The notes under the pieces were generated by a model. The model was not told the origin of the DNA. It saw only the letters and a program-made list of their open reading frames with translations, and searched no databases. Shown here piece by piece: positions 1 to 7,305 of a stretch of DNA of 17,226 nucleotides (positions within the stretch are counted from its first letter, which is position 1; every line of letters begins with the position of its first letter). Position numbers and translations under genes: made by a program. This DNA is from JALYXS01 sp051003795 (GTDB lineage Bacteria; Acidobacteriota; Terriglobia; Bryobacterales; Bryobacteraceae): assembly GCA_051003795.1 (NCBI GenBank), contig JBPCKZ010000111.1, positions 1-17,226 of the forward strand. The letters run 5' to 3'.

Positions 1-2
1 TT

Positions 3-218
3 CAAGACGTTACTCACAGGACGGAGGGTAGCGCCCTCGCGTCAGAAGTTAACGTCCTGGACAGCGGTTTATCGTTGGCCGGTTTTGAAGTGACCCTCTA
101 TGGCCGGTTTTGGGTGACCGCCGAGGCAACCGAGCTGCTAATCACTGTCGAAAGGATGCTAACTGACGACGCAGCGGCATCGGACATTGTGATTTATCAC
201 GAGTTTGCGAACGCGTAG
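3..218 (+). CDS. Partial reading frame at left edge, unidentified
   Basis: A frame open from the window edge runs 71 codons to a TAG at 216-218. I do not recognise the product. Its middle reads AGFEVTLYGRFWVT and its end IYHEFANA; the phrase YGRFWVT resembles stretches I associate with uncharacterised acidobacterial proteins, but that is only an impression. The same bases form two tandem copies of an IS21-like end motif (76-119), so the frame may be fortuitous read-through of a mobile element end. The start lies off the window or does not exist. Confidence that this is a real protein is low. Confidence 0.25.
   Translation, partial: QDVTHRTEGSALASEVNVLDSGLSLAGFEVTLYGRFWVTAEATELLITVERMLTDDAAASDIVIYHEFANA
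76..119. repeat. Tandem IS21-like end repeats (two copies)
   Basis: Two near-identical units, tggccggttttgaagtgacc (76-95) and tggccggttttgggtgacc (101-119), lie 25 bp apart start to start. Closely spaced imperfect copies of a roughly 20-bp motif are typical of the ends of IS21-family elements, where they bind the IstA transposase. No istA or istB is visible, so this would be a solo or truncated end, or the element may lie off the left edge. The alternative is a coding repeat in the partial frame that covers it. Confidence 0.45.
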
Positions 219-384
219 TAAAACCGATTGAGGATTATGGCAATACATCGGACCAGGATGTAAAAGATTTTTTGCGGTATTCGCCGCGCGTCGGGCTTCC
301 CTGAGGAGATATTTGTGCACGCGTTCCCTGAGTGAGTTGTATCCCCCTCCGTCTTCTATCTCGGGGACATTTTGTAAGGAACTT
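219..384. other. Unassigned spacer downstream of ligA
   Basis: No supported gene. The heptamer ccctgag occurs twice (around 299 and 327). Read on the ligA strand there is only a weak C-run/G-run complementarity near 345-370 with no T-tract, so I do not call a terminator. It may be degraded mobile DNA linked to the IS21-like motif to its left. Confidence 0.4.
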
Positions 385-2397
385 CTACCCCGCCAACATG
401 CTCAACAGCTTCTCTTCGTCAATCACCGGCACTCCGAGCGTCACGGCCTTCTCCAACTTGGACCCCGCCTCCTCGCCCGCCACGACGTAATTGGTCTTCT
501 TGCTGACGCTCCCTTGGACCTTCCCGCCCGCCGTCTCGATCCGCTGCTTCGCTTCTTCGCGGCTCAATTGCGGCAGCGTTCCGGTGAGCACGAACGTCAT
601 CCCCTCGAGCGGGCCGCCCTTTTTTTTCTTCATCGGGTGCTCGAACCGCAAATCCGCCTTGCGCAGGCGCTCCACCAGTTCCCGGTTGCGCGGCTCCTTG
701 AAGAACTGCGCGATGCTCTCCGCCACTTTCGGCCCCACTTCCCCCGCTTTCTGAAGCTCTTCGACCGGAGCGGCCGCGATCTTGTCCATGCCGCCGAATT
801 CTTCCGCCAGGAACACCGACGTCCGCTCGCCCACGAACCGGATTCCCAGCGCGTTGATAACTCGCGGAAGCGGATTGCTCCTCGACTTCTCGATGTTCCG
901 CAGCAGATTGCTCGCGGACTTCACGCCCATGCGCTCCAGCGCGGTCAGCTGCTCGAGCCTCAGGCTATAGATATCGGAAACGCTTTTGAGCAGTTTACTT
1001 TCGACAAGCTGATCCACCAGCGCCTCGCCCAAGCCGTCGATGTTCATCACGCCGCGCGAGGCGAAATGCAGAATCGATTCCTTCAAGCGAGCGGGACAGT
1101 TGGTGTTGATGCAGCGCGTGGCCGCTTCACCCTCTTCGCGGACCGTTTTGCCCCCGCAGACCGGGCACGCGGCGGGCATTTTGAATGGCTTGCGATACGA
1201 TCCTTGAGTCTGCACGCGAACCACTTTCGGGATCACGTCTCCGCTGCGTTCGATAATCACGGTGTCGCCCACCTGCAGCCCAAGCCGCTCGATTTCGTCC
1301 TCATTGTGCAGCGTGGCCCGCGAAACCGTCACTCCGCTTACGATCACCGGCTTCAAATGCGCCACCGGAGTCAGCGCCCCCGTGCGCCCCACTTGCACGC
1401 CGATGCTCTCCACCTCCGTGGACGCTTGCCGGGCGGCATACTTGAACGCAATTGCCCAGCGCGGCGCCTTCGAAGTCATTCCCAGCAGTTGCTGCTGCGC
1501 GATACTATCCACCTTCACGACAACGCCGTCGATTTCATAGGGAAGAGCTTCGCGCTCCTTCTCCCATTCGGCGCAGAAAGCGAGGACATCTTCCAATGCG
1601 CCGCAGAGCCGCCGCTTGCCGTTGACTTTGAAACCATGTTTTGAAAGCCACTCGAGCGATTCCCAATGGCTGTCGAAGACGGTATTCCCGTCCACGAGGA
1701 TCAGGTACGTATAAAAATCGAGCCGGCGCGACGCGGTGAGCGAAGGTTCAAGCAGCCGCAGCGATCCCGCGGCCGCATTGCGCGGGTTCGCGAAAGGAGC
1801 CAGACCGCGTTCTTCGCGATCGGCGTTCAGGCGTTCGAAGGAGACGCGGTTCATCACGGTTTCTCCGCGCACCTCGAAACGATCGGCGGATTTATCGGCC
1901 CCGCCCGGCTTGCCCGGGACGAAAAGAGGCAGCGACCGGATGGTCCGGGCGTTCTCCGTCACCTCTTCGCCGGTTACGCCGTCGCCGCGAGTGATAGCCT
2001 GCTCGAACGATCCGTTGCGATAGCGCGCCGCCATCGAGAGCCCGTCCATCTTGAGCTCGACGACATAGCGGAATTCGGCGCCGCCCAACTGTTCGCGCGC
2101 GCGCCGGTCGAATTCGCGCAGCTCACTCGGATCGAGCGCGTTATCGAGACTCAGCATCGGTGAGCTATGCGGGACTTTAACGAAACCCTCCCGCGGTTTT
2201 CCCCCTACGCGGCGGGTGGGCGAATCCGGCGTCGCGAGCTCCGGGTTCCGCTCCTCGAATTCCTGCAACTGGCGCATGAGGAGATCGTATTCCGCGTCGC
2301 CGATCTCGGGCTGGTCCAGAACGTAATACCGATATTCGTGATGCCGGATGGCCTCTCGCAACGCTTCCACTTCCCCGCGGACATCGGTTTTTGTCAT
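385..2397 (-). CDS. ligA: NAD-dependent DNA ligase LigA
   Basis: LigA seals single-strand nicks in duplex DNA, using NAD+ to adenylate its active lysine; it joins Okazaki fragments and completes excision repair in the cytoplasm. The 670-residue product has the usual length and all domains. The Ia domain has the EYDLL motif near residue 36. The nucleotidyltransferase domain has the catalytic lysine K116 in ELKMDG. An OB fold lies around 325-400. The zinc finger uses C411, C414, C429 and C434. A helix-hairpin-helix region spans about 450-570 and a BRCT domain about 595-670. The start is ATG at 2397; an AAGGA lies rather far upstream, so ribosome binding looks weak. It diverges from the lipid kinase gene with almost no intergenic space, so the two promoters must overlap coding sequence or each other. 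The frame is intact. Confidence 0.97.
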   Translation of the reverse strand: MTKTDVRGEVEALREAIRHHEYRYYVLDQPEIGDAEYDLLMRQLQEFEERNPELATPDSPTRRVGGKPREGFVKVPHSSPMLSLDNALDPSELREFDRRAREQLGGAEFRYVVELKMDGLSMAARYRNGSFEQAITRGDGVTGEEVTENARTIRSLPLFVPGKPGGADKSADRFEVRGETVMNRVSFERLNADREERGLAPFANPRNAAAGSLRLLEPSLTASRRLDFYTYLILVDGNTVFDSHWESLEWLSKHGFKVNGKRRLCGALEDVLAFCAEWEKEREALPYEIDGVVVKVDSIAQQQLLGMTSKAPRWAIAFKYAARQASTEVESIGVQVGRTGALTPVAHLKPVIVSGVTVSRATLHNEDEIERLGLQVGDTVIIERSGDVIPKVVRVQTQGSYRKPFKMPAACPVCGGKTVREEGEAATRCINTNCPARLKESILHFASRGVMNIDGLGEALVDQLVESKLLKSVSDIYSLRLEQLTALERMGVKSASNLLRNIEKSRSNPLPRVINALGIRFVGERTSVFLAEEFGGMDKIAAAPVEELQKAGEVGPKVAESIAQFFKEPRNRELVERLRKADLRFEHPMKKKKGGPLEGMTFVLTGTLPQLSREEAKQRIETAGGKVQGSVSKKTNYVVAGEEAGSKLEKAVTLGVPVIDEEKLLSMLAG

Positions 2398-2429
2398 GTC
2401 ATTATTGATCTATCTTTCCTTATCGTCGC

Positions 2430-3332
2430 ATTGCCGTCGTTTACAATCCGCAAGCCGGGGGTCTCAAGGGCCGCAAGGCCGAACGCCTCGCGCGCGGCAA
2501 GGAATTCCTAAGTGGCGCGGACGTGATTTCAGCTCCGACCACCGGGCCGCGCACGGCGGGAGCCGTGGCCGCGCGATGCATCGCCGAAGGCGCCGATCTG
2601 GTGATCGCGGCCGGCGGCGACGGCACCATCAACGAAGTGCTCGAAGGCATGTTGCATTCGCCGGTTCCGCTCGCCATCCTGCCCGGCGGGACGGCTAACG
2701 TTCTCGCAAACGAGATGGGCTTGAGCTCCAAGATGGAAGTGGCCGCCAAGGCGCTCTTGAATAGTTCACCCCGGCGTGTATCCGTGGGCCAGGTGGAGCG
2801 GAACCGGGAACCCGCGCGCCACTTTCTGCTGATGGCCGGCGTGGGCCTCGACGCCCACATCATTTACGATTTGAACTTGCGATTGAAAGCCCGGCTGGGC
2901 AAAATTGCGTACTGGATCGGCGGCTTCAGCCGGTTTGGGCGAACGCTCGAGGAATTTCAAGTTGCGGTGGACGGGCGGACGCACGCCTGCACTTTCGCCT
3001 TGATCGCGAAAGTGCGCAACTACGGCGGCGATTTTGAGATCGCAAAGACGGTAAGCCTGATGGACGACGAGTTCGAGGTGGTCCTATTTCAGGGACACTC
3101 CATGCGCTATGCCAAATATCTGATCGGCATGATAGCGGGCCGCATTTCGGGAATGCCGGGCGTCAAAATTCTCCGCGCGAACCGCGTTGTGATTTCGCCC
3201 GGGCACGATGGTCATGCCCGTCGAGTTCACGTTCAAGTGGATGGGGAATATGCGGGCTACTTGCCCGCGGTAGTCACGATGGTGCCGGACGCGTTGACCC
3301 TGCTAGTTCCGCCCGGCTATCCGCGAATTTGA
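2430..3332 (+). CDS. Diacylglycerol kinase-family (YegS/BmrU-like) lipid kinase
   Basis: Predicted ATP-dependent lipid kinase of the DAGK catalytic family, acting at the inner membrane surface on diacylglycerol, a sphingoid base or a similar lipid; the substrate cannot be told from sequence. The nucleotide-binding signature GGDGTINEVLEG and the LPGGTANVLANE motif are both present, followed by the C-terminal beta-sandwich half. The first canonical in-frame start is GTG 2523. However, the conserved N-terminal strand and loop, IAVVYNPQAGG, is encoded further upstream in the same frame, which opens after a TGA at 2406-2408 and contains no ATG, GTG or TTG before 2523. I therefore place the coding start near the ATT at 2430, giving about 300 residues, the usual family length. 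It faces ligA head to head. Its stop is 17 bp from the stop of an rplQ tail fragment on the other strand, probably the ancestral convergent neighbour. Confidence 0.88.
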   Translation: MAVVYNPQAGGLKGRKAERLARGKEFLSGADVISAPTTGPRTAGAVAARCIAEGADLVIAAGGDGTINEVLEGMLHSPVPLAILPGGTANVLANEMGLSSKMEVAAKALLNSSPRRVSVGQVERNREPARHFLLMAGVGLDAHIIYDLNLRLKARLGKIAYWIGGFSRFGRTLEEFQVAVDGRTHACTFALIAKVRNYGGDFEIAKTVSLMDDEFEVVLFQGHSMRYAKYLIGMIAGRISGMPGVKILRANRVVISPGHDGHARRVHVQVDGEYAGYLPAVVTMVPDALTLLVPPGYPRI

Positions 3333-3349
3333 GCTCTTCGAAAAATTGT

Positions 3350-3449
3350 TTAGCGTTCTTCTTCCGGCAGTCCTTCGCGTTGAGCTTTCAACTTCTCTTC
3401 GCGCTTCTTCGCGCGATCCGCCGCGCGCTTCACCAGCTCCGATCCCACC
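3350..3449 (-). pseudogene. Detached 3' fragment of rplQ (L17 C-terminal tail)
   Basis: Positions 3361-3449 are identical over 89 bp to 8388-8476 inside the functional rplQ. Read on the minus strand, the fragment encodes the last 32 residues of an L17-like protein, VGSELVKRAADRAKK through GLPEEER, and ends at its own TAA (3350-3352). The sequence beyond the repeat differs from the intact gene, which ends GLPEGEGAT. The fragment has no start and sits 17 bp from the convergent stop of the lipid kinase gene. I infer that it is the original rplQ 3' end, stranded when about 5 kb of DNA entered. It is abruptly joined on its upstream side to a recombinase fragment at 3450. Confidence 0.9.
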
Positions 3450-3518
3450 CTTCAGGGCCGCGAGTTGCAGGGCCGTGGATTGGTCGTCAGTCGAGACACG
3501 TGCATAGCCGTATTTCAT
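3450..3518 (-). pseudogene. Serine recombinase (resolvase/invertase) N-terminal fragment
   Basis: The 23 codons from ATG 3518 begin MKYGYARVSTDDQ, the classic first strand of the resolvase/invertase catalytic domain, including the conserved Arg-Val-Ser in which the serine is the nucleophile. An AGGA ribosome site precedes the ATG, so this is a genuine 5' gene end. The frame matches the family through LQLAALK and then runs, at 3449/3450, directly into the rplQ repeat, where it becomes nonsense. The remainder of the catalytic domain and the DNA-binding helix-turn-helix are missing. It is a dead remnant of a transposon or other mobile element, with its upstream recombination-site-like sequence still attached. 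Confidence 0.85.
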
Positions 3519-3528
3519 GTCCTCATAA

Positions 3529-3587
3529 TGGGACAACAAAACGGGACACCGCAAGGCCCGTGTTTACAGGCTTCGGTTTCTGTCCCG
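3529..3587. promoter_or_regulatory. Possible res-like recombination or operator site upstream of the recombinase fragment
   Basis: Immediately upstream of the recombinase start are two direct gggaca motifs (3530-3535 and 3543-3548) and an inverted partner, tgtcccg at 3581-3587, facing cgggaca at 3542-3548. Paired sites of this kind just before a serine resolvase gene resemble the res/operator region to which such enzymes bind. Assignment is by position and symmetry only; binding sites of this family are too variable to confirm by eye. Confidence 0.35.
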
Positions 3588-3634
3588 AAACTTACCCTTT
3601 GTGGAACGCGCAGACGTTACTCCGTTCGATGGCA

Positions 3635-3640
3635 TATACT
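3635..3640 (+). promoter_or_regulatory. Possible -10 element for the cytochrome gene
   Basis: TATACT lies 38 bp before the cytochrome ATG at 3679 in a locally AT-richer stretch. No convincing -35 is seen at the right distance, so this is a weak suggestion only. Confidence 0.2.
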
Positions 3641-3678
3641 TCTCTCACAGTTGTTAGATTCTTGGTGCAGGTGAAGAC

Positions 3679-5319
3679 ATGTCTGTGAGCAAGCGCTGGA
3701 TTCTAGCCTTGGCGGTCGTGTTTGCAGGTTTAGCCGCAAGCTACTTGTACATCTCCACGGGCGGATTGATCGCGCGGCAAACGCCCAGTTCTATCGAGAC
3801 TAACGCGGCCACATGGGTCTTGAACCTAAGCGTTCCTTCCAAGGCAAAACAACAGAAGAATCACCTCGGCGAAACGGATGCAAGCGTAACCGCCGGCCAC
3901 GTTCTCTATCAGCAAAAGTGCGAAGTCTGCCACGGGTCCGATGGTACGGGAAAGACCGAAGCGGGCAGCGGACAATATCCCACGCCCTTCGATTTGCGGG
4001 GATCAGCGATCAAGGCTCGGACCGACGGCGAATTGTTCTATTTCATCCAGAACGGCATCCGGAACACGGCTATGCCCGGCTGGCAGATACCGGACCAAAA
4101 CATCTGGCAATTGGTTACCTACATCCGCGCGCTTCCTAAAGTGGCTTCCATGTCCGCTCAGGCACGGCCTGGGAACGGCCCGGTTTCCGCTCAATTCACC
4201 GGCTCGTCTGCATGTAAATCCTGCCATAGCGATATTTATGCCCGTTGGAGCAAGACGCTCATGGCCAATGTCGTACGCGATCCGCGGGAGCATCCGGACG
4301 CAATCATCCCGGACCTTTCCAAACCCGACCCTCTGGTGACCTTTGCCAAGGACGATATCGCCTTCGTCTACGGCAGCAAATGGAAGCAGCGCTATTTCAA
4401 GAAAGTCGGCAACGACTATTTTCCGCTTCCTGCGCAGTGGGATGTGACTCACAAGGCGTGGAAGCCGTATCACCCCGCAAAAGGAACCGACTGGTGGACC
4501 CACTTTTATCCCGACGGAAATATGCAGCGGCCTACCGGACCGCTGTGCGATGGCTGCCATTCGGTCAACTTCAACATTGCGAACAACACCGTCACAGAGT
4601 GGAACGTGGGTTGCGAAAAGTGCCACGGGCCTGGGAGTGAGCACGTCAAAAATGCCGTCGCTTCAAATATCTCCAACCCGGCGAGGTTCAACTATGTGGA
4701 GGCAACTGATATTTGCGCACAATGCCACTCGCAAGGTCAGCCGCTGAAGAAACCGATTGAGGGGAAATACTACGATTGGCCAGTCGGCTATCAAGTGGGA
4801 CAAAAGCTCAGCGATTTTTGGAAGTTTGAAGAGCATAAGCTCGGCGAACAGACTTTTACCCATTTCGCGGACGGCACAGCGCACAAGAATCGGATGCAGG
4901 GCAATGATTTTGCCGGGAGCCTCATGTATACCCACGGCGTGAGTTGCTTCACGTGTCACGACGCGCATGGGACCAAAAATGATGCGCTTCTGAGGAAGCC
5001 CGGCAATTCGCTTTGCCTTGACTGTCATGGTCCGAACTCACCGAACGGACCGCGTGCCGCCACGATGGAACAGCATACGCATCACAAGACCGGAAGTCCC
5101 GGCAGCGAGTGCGTTGCCTGTCACATGCCGAAAATCGAAACGACGCTAGGCGACGTCAATGTCCGGAGCCACACCTTCAAATTCATCCCGCCTTCCTCGA
5201 CGGAAACGCTGAAGGTGCCGAACTCGTGCAATTCGTGCCATACGGACAAGTCGGTGCAGTGGACAAAAGATGCGCTCAAATCGTGGTCGGAGTTCTCTCC
5301 GTGGCGCGTTGCAGAATGA
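3679..5319 (+). CDS. Nonaheme c-type cytochrome (monoheme domain fused to octaheme region)
   Basis: Secreted or membrane-anchored electron-transfer protein of 546 residues. Residues about 7-30 form a signal sequence or N-terminal anchor. Nine CXXCH heme-binding motifs follow, with first cysteines at 81, 179, 290, 312, 346, 423, 446, 478 and 517. The first belongs to a class I cytochrome c domain (about 72-155) with a likely Met axial ligand in NTAMPGW. The other eight form a c554/doubled-CXXCH-like region, with extra histidines suited to bis-His ligation (for example EQHTHHK). The ATG is preceded by AGGTGA. The next frame begins 15 bp downstream with a good ribosome site, suggesting an operon with an outer-membrane protein that is now truncated. 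No catalytic oxidoreductase subunit lies nearby, so the substrate is unknown; a role in periplasmic or extracellular electron transfer is an inference. The gene lies within the inserted island. Confidence 0.9.
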   Translation: MSVSKRWILALAVVFAGLAASYLYISTGGLIARQTPSSIETNAATWVLNLSVPSKAKQQKNHLGETDASVTAGHVLYQQKCEVCHGSDGTGKTEAGSGQYPTPFDLRGSAIKARTDGELFYFIQNGIRNTAMPGWQIPDQNIWQLVTYIRALPKVASMSAQARPGNGPVSAQFTGSSACKSCHSDIYARWSKTLMANVVRDPREHPDAIIPDLSKPDPLVTFAKDDIAFVYGSKWKQRYFKKVGNDYFPLPAQWDVTHKAWKPYHPAKGTDWWTHFYPDGNMQRPTGPLCDGCHSVNFNIANNTVTEWNVGCEKCHGPGSEHVKNAVASNISNPARFNYVEATDICAQCHSQGQPLKKPIEGKYYDWPVGYQVGQKLSDFWKFEEHKLGEQTFTHFADGTAHKNRMQGNDFAGSLMYTHGVSCFTCHDAHGTKNDALLRKPGNSLCLDCHGPNSPNGPRAATMEQHTHHKTGSPGSECVACHMPKIETTLGDVNVRSHTFKFIPPSSTETLKVPNSCNSCHTDKSVQWTKDALKSWSEFSPWRVAE

Positions 5320-5334
5320 ACCGGGAGAAAGCGC

Positions 5335-5637
5335 ATGAAGCGAGTACCCCTAGTATTTGGCGCAGCGTTGGGTTTGATGTTGTGGTTCGGCCTACGCGCA
5401 CAAGCGCAAGGGGGGCCGCCCTTTCGCACGGATGATCCCGAAACGCCAGGAAACCGTCGCTTAGAAATGAATCTGGGTCTGATTAAAGACCGCAATCGCT
5501 CACAAGGTTTCTATGCAACTCCTGGATTTGATATCAACTATGGCCTCGGCGACCGCATTCAGCTGAAGTACGAACCTCCCGAGGCCTGTTTCATAAAGGA
5601 CCCTTTGTCCAACATTAGGGAAGGAAAGCCGGTCTAA
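5335..5637 (+). pseudogene. Truncated outer-membrane MetA-pathway-like protein
   Basis: The frame starts at ATG 5335 after a GGGAGA ribosome site. It has a clear signal peptide, ending RAQAQ around residue 25, followed by GGPPFRTDDPETPG and FDINYGLGDRIQLKYE. This opening resembles the beta-barrel proteins annotated as MetA-pathway-of-phenol-degradation or putative transporter (PPFxTDDPE ... EINYG ... DLQL). Those proteins are usually 250-300 residues long; this one departs from the pattern after about residue 82 and stops at 100. The departure coincides with a copy of the AAAGGACCCTTT repeat at 5587-5606, so I read it as a gene cut by repeat-associated rearrangement. It was probably co-transcribed with the cytochrome. 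A short secreted peptide could still be made. Confidence 0.7.
5587..5606 (+). repeat. Short dispersed repeat, copy 1
   Basis: tgtttcataaaggacccttt, differing at two positions from the two other copies. It lies at the break point of the truncated outer-membrane gene. The core AAAGG-AC-CCTTT is a near-palindrome. Confidence 0.7.
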
Positions 5638-5721
5638 AGCTCCGTTTAGATCAGTACAAGGCACTCTCAATCTGCCGGGTCGCTGGCTTTGCTTCTCGTG
5701 ATCGTGAGCAATAATCTGTAT

Positions 5722-6579
5722 ATGAAATCTGGCGCGTTAGGGTTCTGGGTGGTTGCCGTCATTCGGGTTGGATTTTTGTCCGCTCAGGCTTCTAGTCCAA
5801 CAACTGCCACGGGAGCCTTTGTCGATGTCGATCGGTCCCGGCTCTACTACGAGGAGTGTGGCAGCGGGCCGAAAGCTGTTGTCTTGCTTCATGACGGATT
5901 GGTCAATTCGGCGGTCTGGGATGACGTATGGCCCGCATTCTGCAAGCAGTTCCATGCAATTCGTTACGACCGGCGAGGATACGGCCGTTCACCAGCTACG
6001 AAGGAGCCTTATTTCGAAGCCGACGATGTTGCGGCACTCCTTCATGATCGCAAAGTATCCCAAGTCGCTCTCGTGGCCAGCTCACATGGCGGCAACATTG
6101 CTCTCACCTTTGCGCTGCGTTATTCCGCCCAAGTAAGTGAACTGGTGCTCATCGGTCCGGAGGCGGAAGGTTTTCCATACTCTGAGCACTTCGTTATGAA
6201 TCAAATAGCATTTCGGAATGCGAAGGATAAGACCGAGGTGCGCGCCCAAAGCACCTACTTCATCGTTCCGGGCAATGTTGCTGCTCGCGAGCACCTTCGC
6301 AGACTGCTGACAGCCGCTCCCCAGGATCATAATCACGGCGATATGCCGTTGCCGGAAAAGCCAGTCTTCCCTTACGTCCGAGACCTTCGGGTGCCCACAC
6401 TAATCCTTGTCGGTTCGGGCGACATCGCGGACAACCAAGCTGTGGCCGGAGCATTGGTGATGGAAATACCGGGAGCTACTCGCGTCGTGGTGCCCGATAA
6501 AGGACACTTGATGTATTTAGAGAAACCAGACGTCTTCTTCTCTCTGGTGAAAGAGTTTCTGAAGTCGCACGGCTTCTGA
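5722..6579 (+). CDS. Secreted alpha/beta hydrolase
   Basis: Serine hydrolase of the alpha/beta fold, substrate unknown. From ATG 5722 the product has 285 residues and starts with a signal peptide whose likely cleavage is after LSAQA, so it should act in the periplasm or outside. The core shows the oxyanion-hole HDG after VVLL, the YDRRGYGRS turn, the nucleophile elbow VASSHGGN (Ser121), the acid in LVGSGD (Asp234) and the catalytic His in DKGHLMYLEKP (His262). The frame extends upstream to GTG 5698 and TTG 5689, but these would bury the signal peptide, so ATG is preferred despite a poor ribosome site. It is bracketed by copies 1 and 2 of the short repeat. It resembles the general Abhydrolase_1 family; ester, lactone or haloalkane chemistry cannot be distinguished. 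Confidence 0.88.
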   Translation: MKSGALGFWVVAVIRVGFLSAQASSPTTATGAFVDVDRSRLYYEECGSGPKAVVLLHDGLVNSAVWDDVWPAFCKQFHAIRYDRRGYGRSPATKEPYFEADDVAALLHDRKVSQVALVASSHGGNIALTFALRYSAQVSELVLIGPEAEGFPYSEHFVMNQIAFRNAKDKTEVRAQSTYFIVPGNVAAREHLRRLLTAAPQDHNHGDMPLPEKPVFPYVRDLRVPTLILVGSGDIADNQAVAGALVMEIPGATRVVVPDKGHLMYLEKPDVFFSLVKEFLKSHGF

Positions 6580-6620
6580 ACGCAGCCCCGCTCCCCCTGA
6601 ACACATTCGAACGAATTGTC

Positions 6621-6658
6621 GTGTTGCACAAAGGACCCTTTGCGAGACAGGGCAACAC
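6621..6658 (+). repeat. Short dispersed repeat, copy 2, with hairpin ends
   Basis: Contains tgttgcacaaaggacccttt (6622-6641), identical over 20 bp to copy 3; similarity continues to gacag at 6646-6650. This copy alone is closed by a perfect 7-bp inverted repeat, GTGTTGC (6621-6627) and GCAACAC (6652-6658), around the inner near-palindrome. It lies 41 bp after the hydrolase stop, so it could also act as a transcript end structure, though no T-tract follows. Confidence 0.75.
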
Positions 6659-6690
6659 CTCTAGCGGACTGAAAGGGAGACGCGATACAA

Positions 6691-7281
6691 TTGACACCAC
6701 CGACCGATGATGAGGTGGCCGGGCTCATGCCGGAACTTTGGACGTACTTAAAGGCTGTCTTGAGTCACTGGTGGACCGCCATGAGTTGCGCAGTCTTCAC
6801 CCTCCTGAGCGTGTACGCAACACTTGCGGGCAGAAGCGGGATGTGGGTGGTCTGGATCACCGCTGGCCTATCAGTATGTTTCTTGTTTTCGGGTACTTTT
6901 TTCGCATGGCGAAAGGAGCATTTGGCAAATGTAGCGTACGCCGCTGCATTCATTATAAAGTCAGCCGAAGAGGACGCGCGGAGACCTCGGTTCAACATAT
7001 CCCCCACTCGTCTTCCGGGAGATGAATGGAAGAACATGAAAATTACAAATGTTGGCCTCACAGCCGCCCTGGATTTGATCTTAACTCTTAACGGTCACGA
7101 CAAGGGCGGCATTGACATACTCCGCCCCGGCGAAGCAATCGACCGTCAAATACCACACAATAATGACGCTGGCAGATTCGCTATCACGTTCAGAACGGAG
7201 TTCGGATCCACATGGTCAATCACTCAAAGCGCATACGAGAATGAGACGGTTGTAAAGGTGAAAAGGCCCTACCAGGCCTAA
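6691..7281 (+). CDS. Hypothetical two-helix membrane protein
   Basis: Not recognised. From the TTG at 6691 it has 196 residues. A GGGAG motif lies 11-12 bp before the TTG; an alternative start is ATG 6727, preceded by GAGGTGG. Two hydrophobic segments at about 30-47 and 51-71 form a hairpin, followed by FFAWRKEH, then a soluble C-terminal half of about 110 residues rich in beta-forming stretches (MKITNVGLTAALDLILTLNG, RFAITFRTEFG, ENETVVKVKRP). The pattern suggests an inner-membrane anchor with a small beta-sandwich domain. It lies between repeat copies 2 and 3 inside the island, and codon use looks less GC-rich than that of the ribosomal genes, consistent with transfer. The frame is complete, but expression cannot be judged. 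Confidence 0.6.
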   Translation: MTPPTDDEVAGLMPELWTYLKAVLSHWWTAMSCAVFTLLSVYATLAGRSGMWVVWITAGLSVCFLFSGTFFAWRKEHLANVAYAAAFIIKSAEEDARRPRFNISPTRLPGDEWKNMKITNVGLTAALDLILTLNGHDKGGIDILRPGEAIDRQIPHNNDAGRFAITFRTEFGSTWSITQSAYENETVVKVKRPYQA

Positions 7282-7305
7282 GACAGGGATAGACATCCGG
7301 ATAAC

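Noticed and set aside
313..1644. 443-codon plus-strand frame opposite ligA
   Set aside because: It lies antisense to an unambiguous, full-length ligA and is arginine-, histidine- and leucine-rich, as expected for the reverse frame of a GC-rich gene.
3361..3449. Target-site duplication of a simple transposon
   Set aside because: At 89 bp it is far longer than the duplications I associate with IS or Tn3-type insertion; recombination-based integration or rearrangement fits better, though this is not proven.
3303..3554. 83-codon minus-strand frame containing the recombinase start
   Set aside because: Only 23 codons are recombinase; the rest is out-of-frame rplQ repeat and intergenic DNA, and the first 12 codons lie upstream of the real ribosome site.
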